Assembly (NCBI GenBank): GCA_015501605.1 | Contig: JADNRZ010000007.1 | Location: 2,108,001 to 2,172,000 of the forward strand | Length of the DNA: 64,000 nt | Reading direction: 5' to 3' | DNA from: Panaeolus papilionaceus | Taxonomy: Eukaryota; Basidiomycota; Agaricomycetes; Agaricales | In this document: positions 12,166-22,677 of the stretch, piece by piece | Position numbering within the stretch: position 1 is the stretch's first letter | Layout: every line of letters begins with the position of its first letter | Translations under genes and position numbers: made by a program | Notes under the pieces: model-generated | What the model was told of the DNA's origin: nothing | Seen by the model: the letters and a program-made list of their open reading frames with translations, nothing else | Databases searched by the model: none

Positions 12166-13553
12166 ATGATTCCTTACCACCATTTAGTCACCCATAGTCC
12201 CATCATAGATGATAATGCGCCTAGACTCTCTCGGTTGAAGATCACCGGCGAGGTATCCATTGTGCCTGCAGCGACCAAGATACCAGGAGAATCGTTTAGA
12301 TATCTGTCAGTGGGCAGTCAATCTTTCATACATGGTCATTGCATTCCTAACTGCCTTCTAGAATCATGGGACCTACAGGTGCCGGAAAAAGCACTGTATG
12401 TTCCGACGCAGCTTTGACACCTCAGGCCCTCATTCATACTTACTATTTCCTAAGTTTATTGAAGCACTCGCAGGGTTATCACAGAACCTCTCTATCTCAA
12501 AGAACCAGCTGTCAGGCTATACACAATCTGTATCAGCTTACCAAGTGGTGAACGTGTTCTACAAGGGGAATTCTGCATACTACCCTGTATATCTCATTGA
12601 TACACCAGGATTTTCCGATACCAACATTTCAGGGATAGAAATCATGGACATGATATGCCAATGGCTCAAGAATAATGAGTACATCACCTCTTCTCATATT
12701 GTGTTGGATATTCAAGCAGCATTTTCTAGATTATCTTATTTCGACAGTATCCTGTTTCTCACACCTATCACCGAAACAAGACTGCCTGGAACGAGGCGAA
12801 GGACTATTGAAATGCTCAAGGCATTCCTCAAGCCCTCAAATAACCTGCGTATGATTATATTTGTGACAACCATGTGGGACACTGTGCGCAAAAAACACAC
12901 CCATCGTCGTTCAGCGTCCAACTTTGAAGAACTGAGAGAGGGGATCTTCAAGGTTAACGTGGTTTTAATTTACCCTATCTCTTCAAAAATTTGTTACTAA
13001 TTGGATTTAACAGGATTTTCTCGAAAATGATGCAAGACTTTCAAGGTTCATGAATACCAGAGAGTCAGCGCTTCGAATTCTGGACTACAATTATTGGTCT
13101 TTTTCTAGCGTTTTCAAAAATGCACCCAAAGGCTCACCGTATCTCTATCAGGACTTGTATGCACGCATAGAGGGGGCACTGCAGGAGAAAAAGACTATTG
13201 AGTCTGAGTTAGCCCACACGGATGTCCAAACAAACTTTGAGCTTCGATCCATTTTGGAGAGTAGCCACGTCCAGAACCATGAGACCTTAATCAAGTTCAT
13301 CGACCAGTTTGCCAGGTTTGGTCCTCCCCCAGCCGGATTCGAGCACGCTTCCTGTCACATACATAGAGCAATAACGACCAACAAAAGTCTCGCAGATGCT
13401 CGATACGAGCAGCTTTTCTTCTCATGGTCCCAAGGTCCGGTAACTCCCAACTTGAAACCACGCCTATTGCAGGTGATTAGCTTGAGGTTCAAGAATTTTG
13501 TTATCCATTTGTATAATGCGACGAAGTGTCGAAGGCAAGAACAGAATCCGTAG
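12166..13553 (+). CDS. AIG1/GIMAP-like GTPase, copy B, 386 aa
   Basis: Exons 12,166-12,305, 12,362-12,395, 12,455-12,678, 12,730-12,952 and 13,014-13,553. The P-loop is GPTGAGKST, G3 is DTPGFSD (IDTPGFSDTNIS) and TTMWD is present. The N-terminal beta segment RLKITGEVSIVP aligns with the other copies. The nearest in-frame Met is at 12,166; a longer start at 12,097 in the same frame is possible. Intron 3 (12,679-12,729, 51 nt) keeps the frame and has no stop, so a retained-intron isoform is possible. The first donor is gtcagt, weaker than in sister copies. The C-terminus is basic (KCRRQEQ) but unlike the tail motif of C, G, H and J. Confidence 0.83.
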
Positions 13554-13984
13554 TCGTTTACAGCATGATCATAATTCAGGGTCTGGTGAGATATTAGTTA
13601 GTAGATTATCGGTAAATTGAATGGGGTTGATTATTACGAGCCGCTCAAATTGATTGGTTCTTGATATCGACCTCGGAAAGATGCACAACAAACGAGCAAC
13701 GATCCCAAAGGAGTAGTATCAACCAAGCATCAACCAAGCATCAACCAAGCACCAAGGTTCAATGTTCAACGCACGTTCAACATCAATCATTTGTCGATGA
13801 ACACCTTGTTATTTTTACGCCTGTGTGAACTTTGTACAGGATCTGAACGACCTTGCAAACTTTGGAAATCAGACAGGTGTCAAGTATATTACGACAGTGA
13901 ATCGTGGGATAGTGGGATAGACTTGGGCTGGACTCAGGCATGACAGAGGCTGTACGACTAAGATAAGATAAACGCATAGCATCA
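13554..13984. other. Spacer with an 11-bp tandem repeat
   Basis: Three copies of ATCAACCAAGC stand at 13,718-13,750. No gene is seen. The stretch ends at the target duplication of the element starting at 13,994. Confidence 0.55.
13718..13750. repeat. 11-bp tandem repeat, three copies
   Basis: ATCAACCAAGC repeated three times, followed by a degenerate fourth unit (accaagg). Confidence 0.85.
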
Positions 13985-14009
13985 TCTTTAATCGGGCAAA
14001 AGAAAAAAG

Positions 14010-14099
14010 CCGTGCAGTGACCGTGCACAGCCGTGCAGCCTCTACCGTGCAAAAAGGTAAAATTCACGGTCATGCACGGTCATGCACGGCTGCACGGTT
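14010..14099. repeat. Left subterminal CCGTGCA array
   Basis: About eight CCGTGCA / TGCACGG words in 90 bp on both strands. Confidence 0.8.
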
Positions 14100-15009
14100 A
14101 TAGCATATTTATCAGTTCCTGAGGTATTTAGGTATTATACATATTGTAAACAGAGGTATGAGATTAGAATAGAATGATTAATTATATTCGCCATCGTGTA
14201 TCTAGGTTTATATACAGGTAACGGAATAACTATGTACCATGATTTATAACTATATTATCAAGAGCTTCGGGGACGAGTCAATTATCCATAATATAAGAAT
14301 GAAATATATAATGTAAGAATGAAATAACTAAGCGCTGAGCTAAGGCGCGTCAGCGGGAATCTCGTCAACAATACAGGACACTGCATCGTTGTATCGTTGG
14401 TGGCGGTTCAGTGTAGAGTTATCAATTCATGAACAATGTCTGTAAACCAAAGGTATGAATAATGAAACATGATTCCTTGACATCACCCTGTCCTCAGCCG
14501 TCCGAATACTAACAATGTTGAAGTGCGACACTTTCCTTCATTGACTGGGTGTGAGAATGTCCCCAATTTGGACCAGACTGGTGTCAATCTCATCACTCAA
14601 CGTTATATATCTCAAATTGGATGCCATTCTAAGACAATCTAAATACAGAGACGATTAGATAGGTATCATAGCTACCCAGACATATTTCATTTTTGAGCTT
14701 AAGATGTTAAGGTCAGGCTACAGAACCTTGCAACGTTTCAGAGTCTTGGCTTGCGTACCTCCTGCACGACAGTTCACTAACCGAAATTTGTTGTCATGCT
14801 GAGCAAGTTTGCCGTATCTAGCTTGGGAGAAGACGAATCCCTCCAGGGGATTTTACCTGCTGGAATGCTAGAATAGCTCGTTTGTGCATTGCTTGAGGGT
14901 TTATCCTCCACTCCAGTTCGTAACACCCCACATTTTTTATCATGGTTGGTTTATAGTCAGATGGGTTCTAAGGTCCAGGTGGAGCGGTTTGCTGTGATGT
15001 GTTAGAGCT

Positions 15010-15215
15010 CTGTCTGTGCACGGCTCATGCACGGCTGTTGCACCCTTGGCACGGCTACCGCACGGTTCACGCACGGCTATGCACGGTCAATGCACGGCTA
15101 TGCACGTCCACGCACGTCCACGCACGGCTCTGCACGGTAGTGCTTAACTTTGGCACGGTCATGCACGTCCACTCTAACACCTGGCACGGCCTTCGAATGA
15201 AGTGCACGGTCATAG
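15010..15215. repeat. Internal TGCACGG array
   Basis: A dozen or more TGCACGG or GGCACGG words in direct orientation. They run into the start of the captured reading frame at 15,197. Confidence 0.8.
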
Positions 15216-15942
15216 AAGACACCTTCTTGCGACTCACCCTTCACCAGTTCGGAGAACTCGACGACAGTGTTATTCCATCAAAACGCTGGATGGATGCGAC
15301 GAAGAAATCACCTCAACGAGACGTTGTCCCCTACATTGGCCATCTGTCCCTCGTTGAGCGCGCCCAGATCGCCAACTGGTTTGATAAACACATCACGGCT
15401 GGAGATCCGAAGCTGCGATTGTCATGGTTAGGTCTTCTCCCTCTTGCTCACGCCTTCACAGTTTACATCGCAAATGCGCTGGTCGCTTCACACCGGACCT
15501 GGCCTCAAAGAGCCTGAGGGATCTCATGGATCAAGCCTGGGATCTTCAGATATCGGGGATGCCAACAAGGTCAATCGACACTGATGTCGATAGAGAGTGC
15601 TTGTACCGGCTCGAAGAAGACATGTTCGAGGTATCAGCTCGAGCAGAAATGGCAGGATACTACCAGTGGGGACTTGACTGCGGACACCATCAAGATAATT
15701 GGGATCCCTATCTTAACCTTCCTGAGTCGTGGAACATCGGCGACCACATGTTTGATGAGGATCTTCTTGAGGTCAGTCTTCTATCTCAATTTTTTTCATC
15801 TGCTCATCACTCATAACGTTTACAGACCGGTCCAAGCTACATTCAATACGAGGCCGCTATCAAACAACAAGACGTGGCATGGGGCACTGTTAATAAACCT
15901 CAACCACGTCAAAAGGCTGGGTCAACGAAAAAGGATCAGTAG
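15197..15942 (+). CDS. Unknown protein inside the 2.2-kb TIR element, ~218 aa model
   Basis: The first frame (MKCTVIEDTFLRLTLHQFGELDD...) and the second (RFTPDLASKSLRDLMDQAWDLQ...AGYYQWGLDCGHHQDNWDPYL...) both look like real protein, but they are out of frame with each other near 15,430-15,520. A 35-nt GT-AG gap (15,427-15,461) would restore the frame; that is very short for an intron, so a frameshift is equally likely. A normal intron (15,772-15,825) leads to a last exon ending in QKAGSTKKDQ. I do not recognise the family. Because it sits between transposon ends without a transposase, it is best explained as a captured host gene fragment. Confidence 0.5.
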
Positions 15943-16086
15943 TTCTGTAGCTTTTGTGTGTAGTATGTACTACTTCAACCTGTAGTTAAAAGGTGCTACT
16001 CATCGTCTTGAACGCAATAGAATGAGGGGTCTGTTGCCTCCGCATTCCTCATTACTGAAGAGACCGAGTAAGATACACCTTGGAGT

Positions 16087-16210
16087 CATGCACGGCTGAC
16101 TAGTTGGACTGCATGGTACAGCACGGCAGTCACTTGAGACGGCACGGTTCAGCACGGTAGGAGCACAGTTACGCACGGTACCGCACGGTCATGCACGGCC
16201 GCGCACGGCT
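16087..16210. repeat. Right subterminal GCACGG array
   Basis: About nine GCACGG words in ~120 bp, ending directly at the right inverted repeat. Confidence 0.8.
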
Positions 16211-16246
16211 TTTTTCCAATGCCCTCTTTAATCTACACCTCGTGAG

Positions 16247-16404
16247 ATGTGACGGGATGATACTCCTGTAAAACACAGTGAGAGTCTAAGTGACCGCAAT
16301 CTGTGTCACTCCGCAACTAGCAACGGCCACCAGCTCTTCATCTCAAAATCACGACGACCAATTTACTTTCTATACTCGTGCAGTGCAGAAGACAGTCATC
16401 TTGA
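16247..16404 (+). promoter_or_regulatory. 5' flank of GTPase copy C, shared with copy H
   Basis: From GTGACGGGATGA near 16,248 to the start codon, the sequence is clearly alignable with the 5' flank of copy H (about 30,498-30,669). The shared part includes ACTAGCAACG and CAATTTACTTT. The proximal promoter was therefore co-duplicated with the gene. Confidence 0.6.
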
Positions 16405-17803
16405 ATGAAAACCAACCCTACACTGCGCAGGCTTCAGATCATTGGGGACACATCAGTGAAGCCAGTCAGGGGTGTTCAGGGTGCCTCGTATCGCTTTCTG
16501 TAAGTTATCGCACAATGGATATTTTGTCGTCCCCTTAACTTAGTTGAGACTCCTTCTAAAGTATTATTGGACCAACAGGGGCAGGAAAGAGTAGTGTAGG
16601 TATCATTGCTGCTTCATGAACTCACAAGACATCGATCATATGCGTTACAGTTTATTGAATCCCTTACAGGAAAACGGGGCTCCTTGTCGATATCAAAGGA
16701 TCAACTTGCTGGCTACACTCAAGATGTGAGGGCGTACGAGTTAGTTAACACAAGGATCCAGGATGAACCTGTTTTTCTGATCGACACACCTGGATTTTCC
16801 GACACGAAGATTTCAGAGATTGAAATTGTGGACATGATCAGAGCTTGGCTCAAGGACAGAGGGTGAGTCTATAACATCGTTCTGCAACAACTGGGTGTTT
16901 AAGTGATCATGGTTACAGACTAAAATTCGTAGATCACATCCTTTTCCTCACTCCTATCAACAGTACGAGGCTGGCAGGAACCAAAAGACGGACGATTGCC
17001 ATGGTTAAGGAGTTCCTTGAAGGACCTGAGGATGACCATGGGTGTCTGGTGTTCGTGACGACCATGTGGGACACGCTCCATAATGATCGCGTCACGAAAC
17101 GCGCCGAGTCCAACTATGACCAACTATGTAACGAAACGTTCAAGGTCAGGATGTTCTTGTGTCTCCCCTCCATCATCTGTATGTGCTTACATCAATGAAA
17201 TTATAGGATTACGTCGAAAGGGATGCCAAGGTTGCGAGATTCATGAACACACGCACATCCGCACTTCAAATCTTGGACATGCCAAACTACAATGGTTTCA
17301 TTTTCCGTGCGAACACGAGCCTACAATCCTCACGTCACTTATACGAAGACCTTTACCAGAGGATTGAAAGTGCCATCCAACAGCGAATATACATTGAATG
17401 CGAATTGGCACAACCCGAGGTTCAAGCAATTCCCATTCTCACATCTCTTCTGGAGAGGAACTACGCCGAAAACGAGCTGATACTGCGCAAGTTTATCACG
17501 CAGCTTGTCGGTTTTGGAGCGCCTCCCTCTGGCTATGAGGAAGTCCATCAGGACCTCATTGCATCCCTACCAGAATCAATACGCATTTCATACCATCCAC
17601 CCAGACCGACAAATCCCAAGTCGATGGCCCTGACTCAATGGCGACGGACACGGATATTGCTCACCAGCCGCCTGATGCAGAATTTGCCCCTACACTCCCG
17701 GAGCAGAAGGTCCGGTTTCTCGGTCTGAAAGGCATAATGCGTCGACTGGTGCGTATGGCTCACCTAAGGGGGAGCAAGTGATTTGTGTTCTGGGAGAGAA
17801 TTC
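16405..17803 (+). CDS. AIG1/GIMAP-like GTPase, copy C, frameshifted before its C-terminal tail
   Basis: Exons 16,405-16,499, 16,562-16,595, 16,651-16,862, 16,919-17,144 and from 17,207. As it stands the frame ends at 17,728 (362 aa). It has the P-loop GPTGAGKSS, IDTPGFSDTKIS and TTMWDTLHNDR. A second frame, one nucleotide off, carries the conserved tail EQKVRFLGLKGIMRRLVRMAHLRGSK and ends near 17,780. Comparison with copy H suggests that one C was lost in the C-run near 17,592. Copy C is the closest relative of H; the exon-5 sequences are nearly identical for over 300 bp. The GTPase body is intact, and the loss of the tail is the oddity. Confidence 0.8.
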
Positions 17804-18254
17804 TGGTAGGGCGGTGGGTGGAGGACGATTTGAAGGCGAATTGGTGGATACGGGTTCTGTGTACTTATTTCTGAGGGAATTTTGACATGTATTTAAAGAT
17901 GTATTTCAACATATCAGATACGGAATTTGTATGTAAAGCGACAGATGAGAGGCAAGACATGACCTTATTGCACAACAACCTTGGTACACGGATGATATTT
18001 AAGGACACGCCGATGAGCCTCTGCGAATCTGATCCCAGGTGAGTGAACTGAGAAATAAACTTTCTGAGCGTAGCACCGACGTCCTGGTGGCTTTCTCCAG
18101 AATGGATCTCAGCACAGCGTTCGTGCGTGTATCTGGTTGAGCGAGGTCAAACTCAATTATTTTCTTTTTCTCTCGGTGCGTTAAAGATCCGTTGGTGAAG
18201 GTTACGGTAACGAAAGCGGAGGTTAAGGGAAAGGAAGACGTAGCGTCGAATACC
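17804..18254. other. Spacer between convergent GTPase copies C and D
   Basis: No gene seen. It contains the 3' flanks of both copies. Confidence 0.4.
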
Positions 18255-19076
18255 TAGAGTATCGAGTCGGGGGTGTTCGGGGATTTCATGAGTTTACCGC
18301 CGCGACTGAAATCCTATTCAGAGCAAATATGAGTAAGGTTTCAGAGACACGCACAAAGAGGATTTGAGGATAGTACCTTGAATACTTCTTTGCGTAGCTG
18401 CTGCGCAAAGTTTGACTCGGCGTGATTTCTTGCATGTTCGTGCTGCACCGTATCCCACATACTGGTTACGAAGACCTCGATTGTCCCCCGCTTCGTCTCA
18501 TCCATTCCTATTCGGCAACTGCAGTGAAAAAGAAAACCAAGTCAAACTGCCTAACCTGACAGGGAGAGCGTGTCAGCGGGTGAGAATGGCACACAGCGTA
18601 GACATGCCCTTGTCGCTGACTGATTGTCCACATGCCATTTACGAACCATATTCATGGTTTCGATTTTAGAGATCGTGCTGCGATCAAATAGATGGGGTAG
18701 TCGCTATTGTACATATGAAGGATGGGGTTGATGAGTTGATACGCTGCTGCCCTCTGTGTATAGCCAGCAAGTTGATCCTTTGCAAGAGATAGACTGTGGT
18801 GTGGGCCTGCAAGAGCTTCGATAAACCTGAGTTGAATATGCGAGATCAGCTCCATTTGAAACAACCGAGCGCATCACTTCCGCCACTTTGATCCGTATCC
18901 GTTGGACCGATGATACTACAAAGTTAGACGTCAGATCAGTAATGTCTAACGCTAAGAAATGATAGCGAACATATAGATACGGCAGTTCGCTGCGCGCTAT
19001 CGTTTTGTTTACAGCTTTGATCGATATATCGCCTGCAATCGGCAGGTGATTGAAACTAGGAGTCTCCATCATGTGC
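18255..19076 (-). pseudogene. Broken AIG1/GIMAP-like GTPase, copy D
   Basis: All five exons leave traces on the minus strand. Exon 1 is METPSFNHLPIAGDISIKAV near 19,073. Exon 2 has lost the P-loop (IIGPT then DTDQSG instead of GAGKSS). Exon 3 is FIEALAGPHHSLSLAKDQLAGYTQ near 18,818 and breaks at YLI before DTPG. An exon-4 scrap VFVTSMWDTVQHEHAR lies near 18,480, and an exon-5 start DFSRGGKLMKS near 18,310 runs into a stop. With neither G1 nor G3 it cannot bind GTP normally. Confidence 0.8.
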
Positions 19077-20578
19077 TGAGAATGGGATGGTCGAAGCTGC
19101 GCGACGAGGAACAAGGAGAGCGTTGCAGTCGGAGATGTAGTGTGCGGTGGGGGCACGAAGGCCTGACACCAGGGGCTATTCGGTGTGGCTGTTCGTCCTG
19201 GTGAACGCCAGGAGTCCACAGACAGGTGACGATACAGACTAGTTGCAGCGCCTTATTCTGATTACGAAGCGTGGGGTCAAGGATTGTTGGATGGGACTGC
19301 TTGGCGACTGGAATATATATGAGAGCAAACATACCTGTATCTGATGAGCGATGATTGATGAGGCCGAATTGGGATCAACCCGAAGATTGCGCAAGGAAAT
19401 GATAACTTACTTTCATGACAAACACCGCCGATGGCCAAGGGCTTGATTATTCCATAGCTGAAGACAACAGGTTGGTTACGGATGGTATCGGAGCCCAGGG
19501 CTTGATGCAGCGTATCGGAACGGACATGCTGCTTCCCTCGTGGTAGGCTTTTGTTGATGGGAATTGTGAAGGGAAGTGCAACAACGACCTATAATGGAAC
19601 AAAACAAGGCGCGTGTTCTAGACCAGTTCTTTGGCGTCCTACCCTTCCGCTGAGTGACGTGTTCCTCAGAACAATTGAACAATAGATCCCTGTCGGAGTT
19701 CAGGTGGGATATGGAGCCTTTTGGTAGTTCTGAGCGAGAACCAGTAGTGACGCGCCGCATTCACGTATGAGTCAGAGGTATGCGGGACATGGTGCCAGTA
19801 AATTCGGAGAAATGACCCTGGTGCCTCTTTAGAAGAGCAATGAGGGACACGCCACGTAATACAGGACCAGGACAGCACGAAAATAAAGCGCTCGTATTGG
19901 GAAAGGAAACGATTTATTCATTCATAGGAAAAATTATACCTGTGCAACAGAAAGAATTTCAAAAATAAAACGCTCATGAACGGCCGAGGTTACTCACAAG
20001 TTTTATGGAATCTAATCGTTTCATATTATCGCGTCCGCTCTCTATGTGGAATCCCTTCCCCCACAAAACACCCTGGACCAACCAACCTTGACGCGACAGT
20101 TCCTCATGCTTGACGCGTCGGAGTAGGGGGGACTTGACACGTACATTAGGCCGTTCAGATAAATCTAGAACGATATATATCTAAGCGAGATTGCAGAATA
20201 AGTCGAGCCATACATCAGAGATATGGTCTAAGGTGTTGTGGGTGTTGATCATGGAGGTTAGGAGTAACGAGGGTTGGTTCAAGTTGAAGTTGGGGTCGAA
20301 CCACTCAAACGCATCTGAAATAAACATAGACAAACACAGTCCGTCCAATGTCAAGTGCTTGCACCTCCGATATTCACCATTCTGACAAAACTTTCAACAT
20401 TGACGCTCTTTTGTAGAAGACGGACACTGAGATATATTCTTGTTTTTCTAAGTATACCCCTTACAAATACCCTTGTATGACCCACAATATCGCCGTCGTA
20501 CTCGGAACGAAGAGAGAGGCTTTATATTGAGCTATATTTGAGACATATCAGAAGGAAGTTGGACGACTCTTGGATCCA
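19077..20578. other. 1.5 kb without a recognisable gene
   Basis: Short overlapping minus-strand frames at 19,476-19,878 have no recognisable domain and no supporting splice pattern. Nothing else stands out. Confidence 0.45.
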
Positions 20579-22040
20579 TTACATGCTAAATATACATTTC
20601 AAAGGAGAGATGACAGCTTTCATTTGGGATGACAAGGAACGACGCAAGGAAGTCGGTGAAGGGGCCTGTATTGTAGTTGATTGGGGTTGAGATGAGACTA
20701 GTGACAGTGCAGGTGAGTTTACCGGGTGGGTGGCAGGGCTATGAGACACTGTGAGTGTGTCCTGTCGTGAGCCAGCCACCGTTGGTTCCCAAGTCGATAA
20801 GCACGCGTTCGCATCCGCCTCGTATCGCGCATCCAAAAGCGACTGTAGCGCCATGATCCCTCCTGAGCCCATTCCAACAAGATCATCCACAAATGACTGA
20901 ATGGTTGCTAGCGCCACCTCTTCGTCGCGGAGGACCAACGTCAGAAGGGCAGGATTTTCCTTTCCGGGTGCCATTGCGACTTTCTTGTCGGCCGCCAGAA
21001 TCTCAAGCTGCTGTAGCACACCTGCGATGCGATCAAGCAAGTTGCTACAGATGAGAACCTGGTATTGGGGAGCCGAGCTTCCGCCCCGTTGTGTTGAATA
21101 AAACCATCCAGCTGCTGCCGTATTCAAAACTGACAGCGCTGAGCCCATAGTGGGCTCAAACTTTCCGACGTCGATCTCCATCGTGCTTGTTCCCTAGCAG
21201 TAATGTAAATTACATATCTGCAGTAGAAAGAACGTATCGCGACGTCACCCACCTTAAATATTTCATGGCTCAGGCTACTGAATCTTTGGTTAGCGTCCTC
21301 GATTTGCTTCGGTGTAGAGACGTTATTCCACATCGTGGTGACCACAGTGATAACGACAGCATTGAATGACGCTGCAAAAGCCCGAAGAAGCTTCACTGCC
21401 CCTCGTTTCGACCCGCCGATACGGATATCTGTGATTGGCTGGAAATACAGGAGGAACACGATGACTGATTTGCACGATTGACTTGTAAAGAGCGATAGTC
21501 AGTACGGCAGTCGCTATCTGTTAAGACTTAAAATAAGCGTTTGGGCAACTTAAATCATTTAATGCCTCCTCGATCATCGTCGTGATTCTGCTCTCGGAGA
21601 GCTTGGTGTCAAGGAAACCGGGCGTATCCATAAGGACGTGAGTTTCACTAGCAATATCGCTCAAATTGATGATACGATAGCAGGTGACTCGTTGAGTTAC
21701 GCTATCGAGACAGTCCTTTGAAATTGCTAGACGATAGTCTGGTGAGAGTGACTCGACAAACTGGAGGGAACGAAGTCGGGCATTCAAATTGCTCAATGAA
21801 ACCACCATAACAATGCAAAGAGTACTTACAGCGCTTTTACCAGCACCAGTAGGGCCCATGAGTCTTGAATGGAAGCGCACCGTAAGCCACTGAAGTTATC
21901 TAACAGGTGCACTGAAGCGGTACGTACATATGGACTCGCACAGTACCCTCGTTCTTCTCGAGTTCCCCTGGAATTATGGGTACGACACCGATCGGACCTT
22001 TGATTTGGAGATTTTCATACTCTTGGGCGTTGATTGACAT
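20579..22040 (-). CDS. Divergent AIG1/GIMAP-like GTPase, copy E, 407 aa
   Basis: Exons (minus) 22,040-21,928, 21,863-21,830, 21,760-21,528, 21,481-21,253 and 21,193-20,579, with the same four intron phases as its paralogs. The P-loop is GPTGAGKSA, G2 is DSVTQRVTCY and G3 is MDTPGFLDT. The G4-position block is TTMWNN, where the other copies have TTMWD. The C-terminus is Ser/Pro/Gln-rich with a short hydrophobic end. It is the most diverged copy and has no disabling lesion, so it may be the oldest or the one under different selection. It is divergently arranged with the F-box gene at 22,678. Confidence 0.85.
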
Positions 22041-22677
22041 CGGTCGGTATGAGGCAAATTATAACCTGATGGTCGGGGTCCAAAGTTAAAAAAGCTACTT
22101 CAACGCCCAGTGGCAGTCACTACAGGTGTTTTCCGCGTGTCATTGACCGATGACGACCACAATGATGTTCTCCACAGACCAGCTGATTGAACACGTTTCA
22201 AATGTTATGCGTCTACGAATCTATTTATTTAAATGTGAAAAGACCTAAAACTGATGTATGAGACAAAAGGGGCTTTATAAGACACGCCATGGAAAGATTA
22301 TCTTGAATAACGTCTATAATCGGAAGACAAAACGATTAAGGCTAGATGAAAGGGGAAAACGTGGCGAAGTTGATTAGGGAAGTGAGGTGTTGAGAATGGC
22401 AGGCGAGAACGGTTGAAGGGCGCCCCTGCAAGCGATGACATGTACATTTTGAATACCGTGTCCCAATTTTGGGGCTTTACGGCACAACCAGATCTCTACC
22501 ATCCAATAGGGCGGGCGGGCGGGGTGGGGCAGGGCAGACAATGAAGCACGCAACGCGAGGATGCCATGCTGCAATCGATGTGACAGACTTCCTGTGACAG
22601 AAATTCAACCGTTGGTTTGCTCATTACATAAACAGGTCGCCCAATCCCCTCTTCATTCGTTACGTTCGACATCACAA
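22041..22677. promoter_or_regulatory. Divergent intergenic region between GTPase E and an F-box gene
   Basis: A 637-bp head-to-head spacer that must hold both promoters. A GC-rich run (gggcgggcgggcgggg) stands at about 22,508-22,523. The last 80 bp (tgacag...ccgttggtttgctcattacataaacagg) resemble the 5' flank of the paralog at 33,952. Confidence 0.55.

Larger units (their letters stand above)
13994..16224. mobile_element. 2.23-kb TIR element with 9-bp target duplication and captured gene
   Basis: TCTTTAATC occurs at 13,985-13,993 and again at 16,225-16,233. Just inside, the left end GGGCAAAAGAAAAAAGCC and the right end (reverse complement GGGCATTGGAAAAAAGCC) form imperfect ~22-bp inverted repeats. 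Both ends and the middle (about 14,009-14,099, 15,010-15,215 and 16,087-16,210) are packed with TGCACGG / CCGTGCA words, like subterminal binding arrays. No transposase is encoded. A 9-bp duplication fits Mutator-like elements; KDZ elements (8 bp) are an alternative. The right end lies ~180 bp upstream of GTPase copy C. Confidence 0.8.

Noticed and set aside
19476..19878. Overlapping minus-strand open frames
   Set aside because: No domain, no consistent intron model and no paralog in the window.
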